Source: an uncultured Flavobacteriales bacterium (lineage in GTDB: Bacteria > Bacteroidota > Bacteroidia > Flavobacteriales_D > Sanyastnellaceae). From it: a stretch of DNA of 64,000 nt. The DNA is taken from NCBI GenBank assembly GCA_937881575.1, contig CALGEI010000199.1:1-64000 (forward strand). Reading direction: 5' to 3'. The notes below the pieces were generated by a model. The model saw nothing but the letters and a program-made list of their open reading frames with translations. It did no database searches and was not told the origin of the DNA. Shown here piece by piece: positions 53,741 to 62,863 of this stretch (the stretch's first letter is position 1; each line of letters opens with the position of its first letter). Position numbers and translations under genes: made by a program.

Positions 53741-54583
53741 TCAAAGAAGATTGAGTTGGTGTTTCAAGTAGGAGCTAAACAGCAGCGTCAATTTGCGATA
53801 ATTCGGAATGCGGATGCGCTCTTCCATGATGCGGTCACTGGGAAGCGAACGGATTTTTTGAAACAGACGGAGGTAGTAGATGTAGGCGACATGCACCCCT
53901 AAGCGACTCGAACGAGGCAACTGGATAATGCCGGCATGGGCTGCTTTGAAATCGTCTTGAATTTCGGCTTCGATGGTTTTCTTCGTAGCCTCATCGAATT
54001 GACTCATATCCAAACCCGGGAAATAAGTGCGGCCTTTTTCCTTGAAATCGTCATTCAAATCACGAAGGAAATTGATTTTTTGAAAGGCAGCCCCCAACCG
54101 GCGGGCACTCGGAAGCAAGGCGTTGTAGCGGTCATCGTTTCCTTCCACGAAGACACGCAGGCACATCAGTCCAACGACCTCCGCCGAACCCACCACGTAG
54201 TCTTCGAATCCCTTGCGATCATATTCATTGCGGTTTAAATCCCATTCCATACTTCTGAGAAACAAATCCACGTGTTCTCGGTCGATGGAGTAGCGATGGA
54301 ACACGCGTTGAAAGGCGTGCAGAATCGGGTTGAGGCTGATGCCCTCGTCGATGGCAGCATAGGTATCTGCTTTGAATCGTTCGAACAAGTGCTGTTTGTC
54401 ATGGTCGTGAAACGAATCCACAATTTCATCTGCAAACCGCACGAAGCCGTAGATCGCGTAGACCGGAAGCCTCAATGGTTTTCCGAGCGCTCGGATGCCC
54501 ATCGAGAAGGAAGTGCTGTATGCTTTGGTGGTCTGCACACTGCATTCGTTGCAAACTTGGTCATACAATGCGATAGGGTCCAT
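53741..54583 (-). CDS. crtB: Phytoene synthase
   Basis: Condenses two GGPP molecules to phytoene. It has 280 residues. The two magnesium-binding motifs are FADEIVDSFHDHD near the N-terminus and LRDLNDDFKEKGRTYFP in the middle. YAIYGFVRFADE is a family segment. It begins 31 bases after crtI. The geranylgeranyl diphosphate synthase (crtE) is not in the window. Confidence 0.95.
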   Translation of the reverse strand: MDPIALYDQVCNECSVQTTKAYSTSFSMGIRALGKPLRLPVYAIYGFVRFADEIVDSFHDHDKQHLFERFKADTYAAIDEGISLNPILHAFQRVFHRYSIDREHVDLFLRSMEWDLNRNEYDRKGFEDYVVGSAEVVGLMCLRVFVEGNDDRYNALLPSARRLGAAFQKINFLRDLNDDFKEKGRTYFPGLDMSQFDEATKKTIEAEIQDDFKAAHAGIIQLPRSSRLGVHVAYIYYLRLFQKIRSLPSDRIMEERIRIPNYRKLTLLFSSYLKHQLNLL

Positions 54584-54614
54584 AGCGTACTAACTTCTAT
54601 AATGGTCAATTGGT

Positions 54615-56114
54615 TCAATGCTGTTTTTCAAGCCAAGACTTGGCTTCTCTGCCCGCAACTTCTCCACTGATGAGGCTTGGGGGAACACCAGGTCCAGGCG
54701 TCGTCAGTTGGCCGGTGAAGAAGAGTCCCGGAAGCTTGCTTTTCATCTTGGGTTTCCAAAATGCGGTTTGCTTCAGGGTGTTTGCCAATCCGTATGCATT
54801 CCCTTTAAACGCGCGATAGTCCTCTTGGAACTCGGCATGCGCATAGCTCCGCTGGTAAACGATGTGCGGGCGAATGTCGACACCGATGTGGGTTTCAAGC
54901 CGATCGCATAAGTGATTGAAATAGGCTTCGCGTTGGCCTTTTTCCTCCGAAAGGCCCGGGGCCAAGGGAATCAAGAAAAATAAGTTCTCGTGTCCTTCTG
55001 GTGCAACTCCTGCATCCGTTTTTGACGGAGCACTGATGTAAAACAACGGGTCCTTTGGCCAGGAGGGCGTGTCATAAATGGTTTCCGCATGCGGTCCAAA
55101 GGGTGTGTCAAAAAACAAATTGTGATGCCGCAATTCGGGCACACGGATGTTGACGCCCACATAAAAGAGCAGCGAACTGGGCGACATGACTCTGCTCTCC
55201 CAATAAGCGGCATCATAACGCCGGTAATTCGCGGGCAACAACTGCTGCTCCACATGGTGATAATCAGCCGCTGCAATGATGCTTTCGGCCTTCCATTTCG
55301 TGCCATCGCGCAACGTGACACCAGCGACTTTGCCCTGGTCTGCATCAATGGAGACGACGTCTTGCTCATAATGAAATTGCACCCCGTGACTTTCGGCCAC
55401 TCGGACCAATGCCAGAACGATTTCATGCATGCCGCCCATCGGGTACCACGTCCCCAACATGGTGTCGGCGTAATTCATCAAGCTGTAAAGCGCAGGCGTT
55501 TTCTCGGGTTTTGCTCCCAAAAAAAGGACAGGGAACTCCATGATCTGCAAAAGCCTCGGATCCGTAAAATACCGTCGCGCGTGCTTGCTGAACGATGTGA
55601 ACAAGGACAAATGTGTCGACTGTTTAACGGTCTTCCAATCGGCAAATTCCAGCACATTGTGAGCGGGCTTCCAAACGAATTCACTCATGCCAATGTCGTA
55701 TTTGACTTGGGCCTCGGCCATGAAGTCTGCGAGTCGTTGACCAGCGCCTTCCTCCATGGATTCAAAGGCGGCTTGCATGGATTCAAAAGCGGCGGGGACA
55801 TCCAATGCTTCTCCTGTGAACCACACTTTGTAGGATGGATCGAGGCGAACGAGGTCAAGTTCTTGGTTCACATCGCTTCCAAATTTGGAGAAATACGCTT
55901 CAAACACATCCGGCATCCAATACCAGCTGGGCCCCATGTCAAACGTAAATCCGGCTTCTTGAAACACCCGGGCTCGTCCGCCGGGATGGTTATGCCGTTC
56001 TAAAACAACCACTTGGGTTCCTTTCGATGCCAATTCTGTGGCGGCCGCGATGCCTGAAAACCCTGCGCCGATGACGATGGCTTGTGTGGAATGATCGGAT
56101 GAAAGAGAGCTCAT
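54615..56114 (-). CDS. crtI: Phytoene desaturase
   Basis: FAD-dependent desaturase that turns phytoene into lycopene. It has 499 residues. The N-terminal VIGAGFSGIAAATELASKG binds FAD, FDMGPSWYWMPD is a CrtI segment, and the C-terminal FTGQLTTPGPGVPPSLISGE is the usual end signature. The start at MSSLSSDH is chosen because the longer frame enters the divergent promoter. It is the first gene of the eight-gene carotenoid operon. Confidence 0.94.
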   Translation of the reverse strand: MSSLSSDHSTQAIVIGAGFSGIAAATELASKGTQVVVLERHNHPGGRARVFQEAGFTFDMGPSWYWMPDVFEAYFSKFGSDVNQELDLVRLDPSYKVWFTGEALDVPAAFESMQAAFESMEEGAGQRLADFMAEAQVKYDIGMSEFVWKPAHNVLEFADWKTVKQSTHLSLFTSFSKHARRYFTDPRLLQIMEFPVLFLGAKPEKTPALYSLMNYADTMLGTWYPMGGMHEIVLALVRVAESHGVQFHYEQDVVSIDADQGKVAGVTLRDGTKWKAESIIAAADYHHVEQQLLPANYRRYDAAYWESRVMSPSSLLFYVGVNIRVPELRHHNLFFDTPFGPHAETIYDTPSWPKDPLFYISAPSKTDAGVAPEGHENLFFLIPLAPGLSEEKGQREAYFNHLCDRLETHIGVDIRPHIVYQRSYAHAEFQEDYRAFKGNAYGLANTLKQTAFWKPKMKSKLPGLFFTGQLTTPGPGVPPSLISGEVAGREAKSWLEKQH

Positions 56115-56121
56115 GTTGTGG

Positions 56122-56129
56122 CAACAATA
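56122..56129 (-). promoter_or_regulatory. Possible -7 box of the carotenoid operon
   Basis: On the minus strand TATTGTTG lies seven bases before the crtI ATG; a TTG about 22 bases upstream could be the -33 element. The match to TAnnTTTG is partial, so this is the weakest of the promoters listed. Confidence 0.4.
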
Positions 56130-56180
56130 TGGGCCTAAAAGTTGTTCACTGCAATGGCAATTGACATTTTCATGAATCCC

Positions 56181-56192
56181 TAACTTTACCTC
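56181..56192 (+). promoter_or_regulatory. -7 box of bshB1, leaderless layout
   Basis: TAACTTTA, then CCTC, then ATG. A TTG lies 17 bases before the box. Confidence 0.6.
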
Positions 56193-56936
56193 ATGAGCCA
56201 ATCTCGAACCGATGCAATGGATGTGTGTGCTTTTGGAGCCCACCCCGATGATGTGGAGTTGTCTGCAGGAGGGACTTTGGCATCGATGACAGCCATGGGC
56301 AAGCGCGTTGCGCTGGTTGATTTAACCCTCGGCGAGCTCGGTACCCGTGGCACATCTTCTACCCGAGCTGCAGAAGCTGAGGACGCGGCTGCAATTCTTA
56401 ATGTGGTCCATCGTGAGAACTTGGACTTAGGAGATGGGTTTTTTGAAGTAGACCGATTGTCTTTGGTCAAGGTGATCGAAGTGCTGAGACGACTCCGCCC
56501 CAGAGTAGTCTTCGCGAATGCGAAATCAGATCGACACCCAGACCATGGAAGAGGGAGTGCGTTGCTGGAACGGGCCTGTTTTCTCAGTGGATTGTCTAAA
56601 ATCGAAACAATGGACAAAGCGAGTGGTGAGCAGCAATTGCCCTGGCGTCCGCAGTCTCTGTACTTCTACATCCAAGATCGGTGGAGAACCCCGGATGTTC
56701 TTGTGGACATATCGGAATTTGAAGAAATCAAGTATGCGGCCATAGCGGCGTACAAAACACAATTTTATTCTGGACCTGATGACGACGCTCCGGTTACTCC
56801 AATTAGCTCTTTAGATTTTCTGGAGCACCTCAAAGGCCGAGATGCGGCAATGGGACGTGCTGGAGGGGTTCGCAAGGCCGAAGGTTTTGAAACTGCGCGG
56901 CCACCAGTGGTAAAGGACTTATTTGACCTTCTCTGA
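56193..56936 (+). CDS. bshB1: Bacillithiol biosynthesis deacetylase BshB1
   Basis: Zinc hydrolase of 247 residues that removes the acetyl group from GlcNAc-malate in bacillithiol synthesis. FGAHPDDVELSAGGTLA and RHPDHGRG carry the zinc ligands, and LGELGTRGTSSTRAAEAEDA is a strong BshB1 mark. It implies that the organism uses bacillithiol as its main low-molecular-weight thiol; bshA and bshC are not in the window. Its end overlaps the flippase gene by 18 bases in convergent orientation. Confidence 0.92.
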   Translation: MSQSRTDAMDVCAFGAHPDDVELSAGGTLASMTAMGKRVALVDLTLGELGTRGTSSTRAAEAEDAAAILNVVHRENLDLGDGFFEVDRLSLVKVIEVLRRLRPRVVFANAKSDRHPDHGRGSALLERACFLSGLSKIETMDKASGEQQLPWRPQSLYFYIQDRWRTPDVLVDISEFEEIKYAAIAAYKTQFYSGPDDDAPVTPISSLDFLEHLKGRDAAMGRAGGVRKAEGFETARPPVVKDLFDLL

Positions 56937-58184
56937 AGACAAGAACTCGGAACCCATTTCCCTCCATTTCGGCAAGAGTTTTGACCAATGTGACTTTTCA
57001 CAATAACTCCAACCGATTACGAGGCCAATGGTTTGCATAACAGCAGCGAAGGATGCTGCAAATGCTGCACCGTTGATGCCATGGATTGGAATCCAGATCC
57101 AAGCGCAAACAATAAGAACAAACAAGCCGAGAGCAGAGGAATATGCGTTCCATTTGTGTTGTCCAATTCCTGAAAGGTGGTGCGCGATAATTGAAGCGAA
57201 TGCACCTGCAAATGCCGCTGGTAAAAGACGAATGATGACAGGCTGAATTCCGCCAAAACCCACGATGTGGGCATACCAAGGGTCAGGAACGCATGAAGCT
57301 AAAATGGCTAGAGGTAGGGTTCCCAAAAGTGCCAATCCGATGAACCGTCTCGTTTCTTGAATACGTCGCTTTTGATCTGGATTGTTAGCGGTTCGTGCAT
57401 GAACAACTGGCGCGAGTCCCCGGGCTACAAACCAAATTGCTTCAAGCGCATAGAAAGCAACTGAATAAATTCCCGTTGCTGCGGCTCCATTTCCTGCGCT
57501 GCTCGCTAGCAAACTGAAGTTTGTTCGGTTGGTGAGCATCTGCAATAGCCCGCCTGATTGCGCAGCGCTTCCATGTTTCCAAAGCAATCGAATGGCTTCC
57601 TTGAACGGTGGAGGATTTTTTGATTCTGGTAATTTTCGAATCGAAAACAACGAATAAACAGCCGTGAATATTAAGCTCAGCGCTAGAACGAAAAGAAAGG
57701 CATCCACGTGCTGCCAGCCCCAGAAGAAGTAAGCCAGAACCAGTCCAAGCGCCACGCATGAATTTTGGATCACTTGAAGGCGATTGAATGCGAGCACATT
57801 TTGGGAGGCAAGAAGCAATTGTCCATGAAAAATAACAACACCTTGCAGCCATCCTAAACCAGCGATTTCCAAAATGCGTTGTGCTGGCAAGAACCCCAAT
57901 TGAACTCCGATAGTCGTAGCTCCGACAGATGAGATAAGGAGCCACAGGTGACCCGGCAACAAGGTCGTGCGCAATGGGATTTTTGTTTTTAAATAAACCA
58001 CAGCTCCGCCTGCTATAAATCCACTGGCTCCAGTCACCAAAAGAAGCCCCAGTTGTACCCAAGCGATTTGACCTTGCCCTTCGGGACCGAGAGTGCGCGT
58101 ATTGATGAGGATAATGGCAGTGGAAAGCAATAGGAGCAAAGCGCGACTTTGAATAGACTGAAGGATTGTTCTTCGCAAGTTCAT
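56919..58184 (-). CDS. Polysaccharide flippase (MATE/MVF superfamily)
   Basis: Membrane protein of 421 residues with about 12 hydrophobic segments, like Wzx-type flippases that turn lipid-linked sugars across the inner membrane. NTRTLGPEGQGQIAWVQ at the N-terminus and the second-half helices fit the family. It overlaps the glycosyltransferase gene by four bases, so the two form a small surface-polysaccharide unit; the sugar is unknown. Confidence 0.8.
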   Translation of the reverse strand: MNLRRTILQSIQSRALLLLLSTAIILINTRTLGPEGQGQIAWVQLGLLLVTGASGFIAGGAVVYLKTKIPLRTTLLPGHLWLLISSVGATTIGVQLGFLPAQRILEIAGLGWLQGVVIFHGQLLLASQNVLAFNRLQVIQNSCVALGLVLAYFFWGWQHVDAFLFVLALSLIFTAVYSLFSIRKLPESKNPPPFKEAIRLLWKHGSAAQSGGLLQMLTNRTNFSLLASSAGNGAAATGIYSVAFYALEAIWFVARGLAPVVHARTANNPDQKRRIQETRRFIGLALLGTLPLAILASCVPDPWYAHIVGFGGIQPVIIRLLPAAFAGAFASIIAHHLSGIGQHKWNAYSSALGLFVLIVCAWIWIPIHGINGAAFAASFAAVMQTIGLVIGWSYCEKSHWSKLLPKWREMGSEFLSSEKVK

Positions 58185-59371
58185 GGCACCCTCTTTTTTG
58201 AGGCTGAATACATGCGAAGCGCTTTTTCATACGCCAAGGCGTATTGATTTGCGATGGCTTCTATGCTAAACGTTGATGTGGCAACAGCCCGTAAGCCAGC
58301 TCGATCCAGCAAAGTCGAGGGTGGGTTTGTTGCAAGGGATCGTATTGCCGCTGCAAGTGCATCTTCATCGCCACGTTGAACGAGTATGCCTCGATCAGAT
58401 GTTAGGTGTTCTGATATGCCTCCGACATCCGTTGAGATGACAGGTATTCCACTGGCCCACGCCTCGGGAATTACACAAGGGAAGTTTTCAAAGTTGCTAA
58501 AGAGCAGCAAGGCGTTTGCTGAACGCATTCGCTGGGCGACCTCAGGCAGTGAAATCTCGCCCTGAACGTGCACGCGATTTGCGATGCCCAACCTTTTGGC
58601 CAATTTTTGGTGAGGAAGGGGGTCTCCATCGCCTACAATCGTTACTCGAAGATTGGGGCACTGAGACAAAGCCTGGACAAGAGCGCGGAGTATTCCTGAG
58701 ATGTTTTTCTGCTCATCTGAGAGTGAACTGACGTGCAACAATTCAAAGCTTTCTGTTGGAACGGATTCGGATTGATTCAAATGGAATAGGTCCGTATTCA
58801 CCACGTTTGGGACAACATGAAAAGGGCTTTTCATACCAAAGTTGAGCATGCTTAAGGCTAAATCTTCCGACACGGGGCAAAGCAATGTACTGGCTTGGCC
58901 TGTGAGTCGCATGCTTCGTTTTCTCCAGAGAGGAAGCTTGTGTCTTTGGTCCGCATGGTATGCGGTCCAATGTTCGGTTACAACCAATGGTATGTTCCAG
59001 CGCATGGCCAATTGCCGGGCGGCTTGACCTGCAGGGTAGGCCACATGCAAATGAATGAGATCGAAAGGAGCCCCGGCATGCTGGCGAGCCAGTTCCAATA
59101 ACGCGCGGGTTGTTTGCCTGACAACCGGTTTCTTAGCTCTGAAATAAACGAGCCGCTCTGTCAGGTCACCGGTTGATTCAACGGTGTCGGTTGGCAATTT
59201 TGACCCTTTGGGTGCTGCTGCTGCTGCCCATACTTCCGATGGAAATTGAGTCGCAATCGCATCAATATGGCGTCGAACAAAATTACCCAACGTTCCATGC
59301 ACTGCGCTAGGGTACCAGCTTGCGAGGTGCAATACCCTCAGAGTGGATGGGATGCGGACGTTCGATTCCAT
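58181..59371 (-). CDS. Glycosyltransferase family 4 protein
   Basis: GT-B fold glycosyltransferase of 396 residues. N-terminal LHLASWYPS, then TEHWTAYH, and the C-terminal donor-binding domain with VTIVGDGDP, LLFSNFENFPCVIPEAWASG and PVISTDVGGISE. It probably transfers a sugar to a lipid-linked or LPS acceptor for the flippase encoded next to it. A GAACTTTG box on the minus strand lies five bases before its ATG, a one-change match to TAnnTTTG. Confidence 0.88.
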   Translation of the reverse strand: MESNVRIPSTLRVLHLASWYPSAVHGTLGNFVRRHIDAIATQFPSEVWAAAAAPKGSKLPTDTVESTGDLTERLVYFRAKKPVVRQTTRALLELARQHAGAPFDLIHLHVAYPAGQAARQLAMRWNIPLVVTEHWTAYHADQRHKLPLWRKRSMRLTGQASTLLCPVSEDLALSMLNFGMKSPFHVVPNVVNTDLFHLNQSESVPTESFELLHVSSLSDEQKNISGILRALVQALSQCPNLRVTIVGDGDPLPHQKLAKRLGIANRVHVQGEISLPEVAQRMRSANALLLFSNFENFPCVIPEAWASGIPVISTDVGGISEHLTSDRGILVQRGDEDALAAAIRSLATNPPSTLLDRAGLRAVATSTFSIEAIANQYALAYEKALRMYSASKKRVP

Positions 59372-59448
59372 TTTGTCAAAGTTCGACGAAGTGAATCATA
59401 ATGAAACAAAAGGCCAGTGAAATACGTTCAAAAAGGGGCACATTCGTT

Positions 59449-59462
59449 TACTTTTAGTGGGT
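59449..59462 (+). promoter_or_regulatory. -7 box of the first copper monooxygenase
   Basis: TACTTTTA at 59449-59456 lies six bases before the ATG at 59463. The predicted leader is two bases or none. Confidence 0.5.
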
Positions 59463-61052
59463 ATGAATTTTTTTCTCAAGCTTCTTGTTTTTGTAGGATG
59501 GTTGCTCATCTCAGCTTGTTCGACCTGGGCTCAGGGACCTACATTTCACGCGGATGTGGCCCCCATTATTTATCAGAATTGTACGGAATGTCACCGATCC
59601 GGAGAGATTGGTCCCATGCCATTTACGACATACAAAGAGGTGTCAAATTATGGTGCATTCATTACTCATGTGACCTCCACAGGCTACATGCCTCCGTGGA
59701 CACCGGACCCGGAGTACACATCATTTATAGGCGAACGCTTTTTGACACAAAGTCAAATTGATCTGTTGGCGACGTGGTATGAAGCGGGCATGCCGGAAGG
59801 AAATCCAAAGAAAAACCCAGGTGTACCCGAATTTCCAAAAGGAAGCCAAATAGGAGAGCCTGATTTGGTGATAAAGATGCCTGAACCTTACGCTCACGGG
59901 GGTGATATGACAGACCAGTATCAAGTATTTGTCCTGGAAACGGGTGTTACGGAGGAGAAATTTATTAAGGCGGTTGAAATACGGCCTGGAAATGCGGAAA
60001 TCGCGCATCACTGCATCCTTGCGTATACGGAAAAAGAATCTTCTATTATTGCTGCAGAAGCTCTTGATCGTGCAGATCCAGATGTCGGTTATGAAAGCTT
60101 CGGGGATCACGGAGTACCGGTGGATGATTTCAACTTTGGGGAGTGGAGCCCAGGGGCAACCACTAAACCTTACCCGCCTTTTATTGGTAAGAGAATATCT
60201 CCCGATGGGCGCTTTTTAATGCAGATGCATTATGGCCCTAATTCGATTGAACATGAGGATTTGACCAAAGTGAATCTTTTTTTCGCGGATAAGCCGGTTC
60301 AGCGCCGGGTGAAGTTATCCATGATGTTAACCGGGAGCTTGAGCGAGCCTTTTTTTATTCCTGCAAATCAAGTCAAAACATTTCATGGTAGAACCTCGTT
60401 CGCCAAGGATATAAGTGTGCTCGCGATAACGCCGCACTGCCACCTTTTGGGACAATCTTGGTTGTGTTATGCCGTTTCCGCGGACTTGAGTGATACGATT
60501 CCCTTGGTTTCAATTCCGGAATATGATTTTAATTGGCAAGGGCCTTACACATTCCAGAAGATGAAGCATATCCCCGCGGGCTATACCATTCATGCCATTT
60601 GCAAGTATGATAACACAAAAGACAATCCCCTGAATCCAAACGACCCACCGGAAATGATGACTTGGGGGGAGTTGCATAATGATGAAATGTTTCTATACTT
60701 CATGCAATACGTGGATTATCTGCCGGGGGATGAGAACTTAGATTCGAATGATTTGTCTCAAGATGAATATGTTGATTTTGACGAGGATTATTTATTTCCA
60801 GTTTGGCCTGATTCTGCAGCCTCCAATGAGAATGTTAAGATTGCTTTCTATCTGAACGAGCAAGCCCGTGTCTCATTTGAATTCATGAATGTTCGAGGTG
60901 ACGTATTGACTTCTCACAATCTCAAGAATGAACTTTCAGAGGGAATTCATTGGGATGATGTGGACTTGACCTGTCCCCAAGGCACCTACTTCTTGCGCAT
61001 GAAGACATCAACGGGGTCAGATGAGCGTATCCGTATTGAAGTGACGGATTGA
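59463..61052 (+). CDS. Heme c/type II copper monooxygenase, copy 1, type IX secreted
   Basis: A 529-residue exported protein. After the signal peptide comes a cytochrome c-like domain with Cys40, Cys43, His44 and Met76 (GYMPPW). Residues about 135-420 match peptidylglycine alpha-hydroxylating monooxygenase: His182 and His183, His256 (MQMHYG), His325 and His327 (TPHCHLLG), and Met409 (DEMFLYFMQY), where the animal enzyme has DEMCNLYIMYY. The last 80 residues are a type IX sorting domain. It should hydroxylate a substrate with copper, oxygen and electrons that reach it through the heme; the substrate is unknown. The sequence ISAC resembles a lipobox but is absent from copy 2. The first ATG after a GTG at 59457 is used. 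Confidence 0.85.
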   Translation: MNFFLKLLVFVGWLLISACSTWAQGPTFHADVAPIIYQNCTECHRSGEIGPMPFTTYKEVSNYGAFITHVTSTGYMPPWTPDPEYTSFIGERFLTQSQIDLLATWYEAGMPEGNPKKNPGVPEFPKGSQIGEPDLVIKMPEPYAHGGDMTDQYQVFVLETGVTEEKFIKAVEIRPGNAEIAHHCILAYTEKESSIIAAEALDRADPDVGYESFGDHGVPVDDFNFGEWSPGATTKPYPPFIGKRISPDGRFLMQMHYGPNSIEHEDLTKVNLFFADKPVQRRVKLSMMLTGSLSEPFFIPANQVKTFHGRTSFAKDISVLAITPHCHLLGQSWLCYAVSADLSDTIPLVSIPEYDFNWQGPYTFQKMKHIPAGYTIHAICKYDNTKDNPLNPNDPPEMMTWGELHNDEMFLYFMQYVDYLPGDENLDSNDLSQDEYVDFDEDYLFPVWPDSAASNENVKIAFYLNEQARVSFEFMNVRGDVLTSHNLKNELSEGIHWDDVDLTCPQGTYFLRMKTSTGSDERIRIEVTD

Positions 61053-61276
61053 CATATGCTATTTTCTGCCGCGAATTCACCTTCGGACTGATGCGTCGAT
61101 TCCTATTCAAAAGGCGTTTGAGATACAGATAGCGCGGTTTATGCATTAACTTTCATGAAAATCAAGCCTCTGCAAAGCGTCACGAGTCTTGCAGAGTTGA
61201 AAAATGAGTTCAATAAAGCGAACTAAAAATTCGAGGAGCTTAATTTATATTGGGTCCAGTCTGAAAAACCGAAAGC
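61053..61276. other. Spacer between the two copper monooxygenase genes
   Basis: About 224 bases. It holds a perfect eight-base inverted repeat (61168-61175 and 61189-61196) with a 13-base loop and no T-run, a 23-codon frame at 61155-61226, and a TATATTGG box before copy 2. I see no terminator of the usual kind. Confidence 0.4.
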
Positions 61277-62863
61277 ATGCAGCGATTTTTAATTTGTTTT
61301 TTTTGTGCGACTAGTTTGACTCTGTCAACGGCCCAAGGTCAAACACCAACATTTCACGCCGATATAGCCCCTATTGTGTATCAAAATTGCACCCAATGCC
61401 ACCGTGTTGGTGAGATTGGGCCGATGCCGTTCACGACCTATGAGGAAGTATCCGAGCATGGAGCCTTCATTTCTTATGTGACATCCATGGGCTATATGCC
61501 GCCTTGGACACCTGACCCTGAATTTGCGACGTTGCGAGGAGAGCGGTTTTTGACAGCGAGCCAAATTGAAGTGTTGTCCGATTGGTACGATGCGGGTATG
61601 CCAGAAGGGAATCCTGCGGACAATCCCGGATTGCCCGAATTCCCTGAAGGAAGTCAAATTGGAGAGCCGGACTTGGTGCTTGAAATGCCGGAGCCGTATG
61701 CACATGGAGGGGACATGCAAGAGCAATATCAAGTGTTTGTTTTGGAAACAGGCGTGACGGAAGAGACGGAAATTCGAGCTGTTGAAATCCGACCAGGAAA
61801 CGCTGCCATTGCGCACCACACGCTGATTGCGTACACGGAGAGCCCCACTTCAATTGCTGGAGCGGAAGCGCTGGATGCAGCGGACCCTGAACCGGGGTAT
61901 GAGAGCTTTGGTGATTATGGAGTTAACGTGGAGGACTTTCTTTTTGGGGGCTGGGTTCCCGGGTCTTCCCCCACAGAATTCCCTTCCACCATTGGAAAGA
62001 AAATTGGACCCGATGGCCGTCTGCTTTTACAAATGCATTATGGTCCATCAGCAGTCGATGAAACGGATTTGACGCATTTGAACCTGTTTTTTGCAGAAGA
62101 TCCGATCCAACGAGAGGTGGATTTATTGCTCATGACAGTCAATAGCTTGACGGAACCCTTTTTCATTCCGGCGAACGAAGTCCCAACGTTTCACGGAATT
62201 TTTGAAATTGAAGACGATATCAGCGTACTCTCGATTACACCACATTGTCACCTGTTGGGTCAAGCGTGGGAGGTGTTCGCCGTTTCTGCCAACGGAAACG
62301 ATACGATACCGATGATTTCGATCCCAGAATGGGACTTCAACTGGCAGGGTATTTTCAGTTATCCGGCGTTGAAGCACATCCCGGCGGGTTACAAAATCCA
62401 CGCGTTCTGTACGTATGACAATACCGCCAACAACCCGAACAACCCACATGATCCACCGGAGTGGATGTCGTGGGGAGATCTCACGGGTGATGAGATGTTT
62501 GTGGTGTTCTTTCAATTTGTGGATTACCTGCCCGGTGATGAGAACATTGTCATGTCTACTGCAGACGAAGACACCCGCATTGTGTATCAAACGGACAACT
62601 TGTTTCCGGCATGGCCCAACCCGAATCGATCCGGCCAGGAGGTGACCATTGGTTTTCATTTGAATGAAGGCGCAGATGTCACTTTGGACCTTTTGGATTT
62701 CCGCGGGCGCATGGTGGATACTTGGATGCCGGAGCAATCCTTTGCAGCAGGCCACCATCAGCGGACGTTCGTGCTGGGAGAATTGAATGCGGGAACGTAC
62801 TTCTACCGCATGACGACGTCTTTGGGTACGGTACGAAGTCACGTCATTCAAGTCATCGACTGA
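61277..62863 (+). CDS. Heme c/type II copper monooxygenase, copy 2, type IX secreted
   Basis: A 528-residue close paralogue of the gene before it, with every key residue kept: Cys38, Cys41, His42 and Met74 for heme; His180, His181 and His254 for the first copper; His323, His325 and Met407 for the second. Here the signal peptide (ending STAQGQ) has no lipobox. A type IX sorting domain (from PAWPNPNRSG) closes the protein. The tandem duplication is old enough for many silent and some amino acid changes. It shares one base with the redoxin gene (TGATG), which implies coupled translation. Confidence 0.87.
   Translation: MQRFLICFFCATSLTLSTAQGQTPTFHADIAPIVYQNCTQCHRVGEIGPMPFTTYEEVSEHGAFISYVTSMGYMPPWTPDPEFATLRGERFLTASQIEVLSDWYDAGMPEGNPADNPGLPEFPEGSQIGEPDLVLEMPEPYAHGGDMQEQYQVFVLETGVTEETEIRAVEIRPGNAAIAHHTLIAYTESPTSIAGAEALDAADPEPGYESFGDYGVNVEDFLFGGWVPGSSPTEFPSTIGKKIGPDGRLLLQMHYGPSAVDETDLTHLNLFFAEDPIQREVDLLLMTVNSLTEPFFIPANEVPTFHGIFEIEDDISVLSITPHCHLLGQAWEVFAVSANGNDTIPMISIPEWDFNWQGIFSYPALKHIPAGYKIHAFCTYDNTANNPNNPHDPPEWMSWGDLTGDEMFVVFFQFVDYLPGDENIVMSTADEDTRIVYQTDNLFPAWPNPNRSGQEVTIGFHLNEGADVTLDLLDFRGRMVDTWMPEQSFAAGHHQRTFVLGELNAGTYFYRMTTSLGTVRSHVIQVID

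Noticed and set aside
55089-56003. A 304-codon plus-strand frame antisense to crtI
   Set aside because: It is a shadow: crtI on the other strand has full family motifs. The shadow has no recognisable domain.
59463-59540. Lipoprotein signal in copper monooxygenase copy 1 (ISAC)
   Set aside because: The paralogue has no cysteine there and both proteins end in a type IX sorting domain, so an ordinary signal peptide is more likely. The residues match a lipobox by chance or history.
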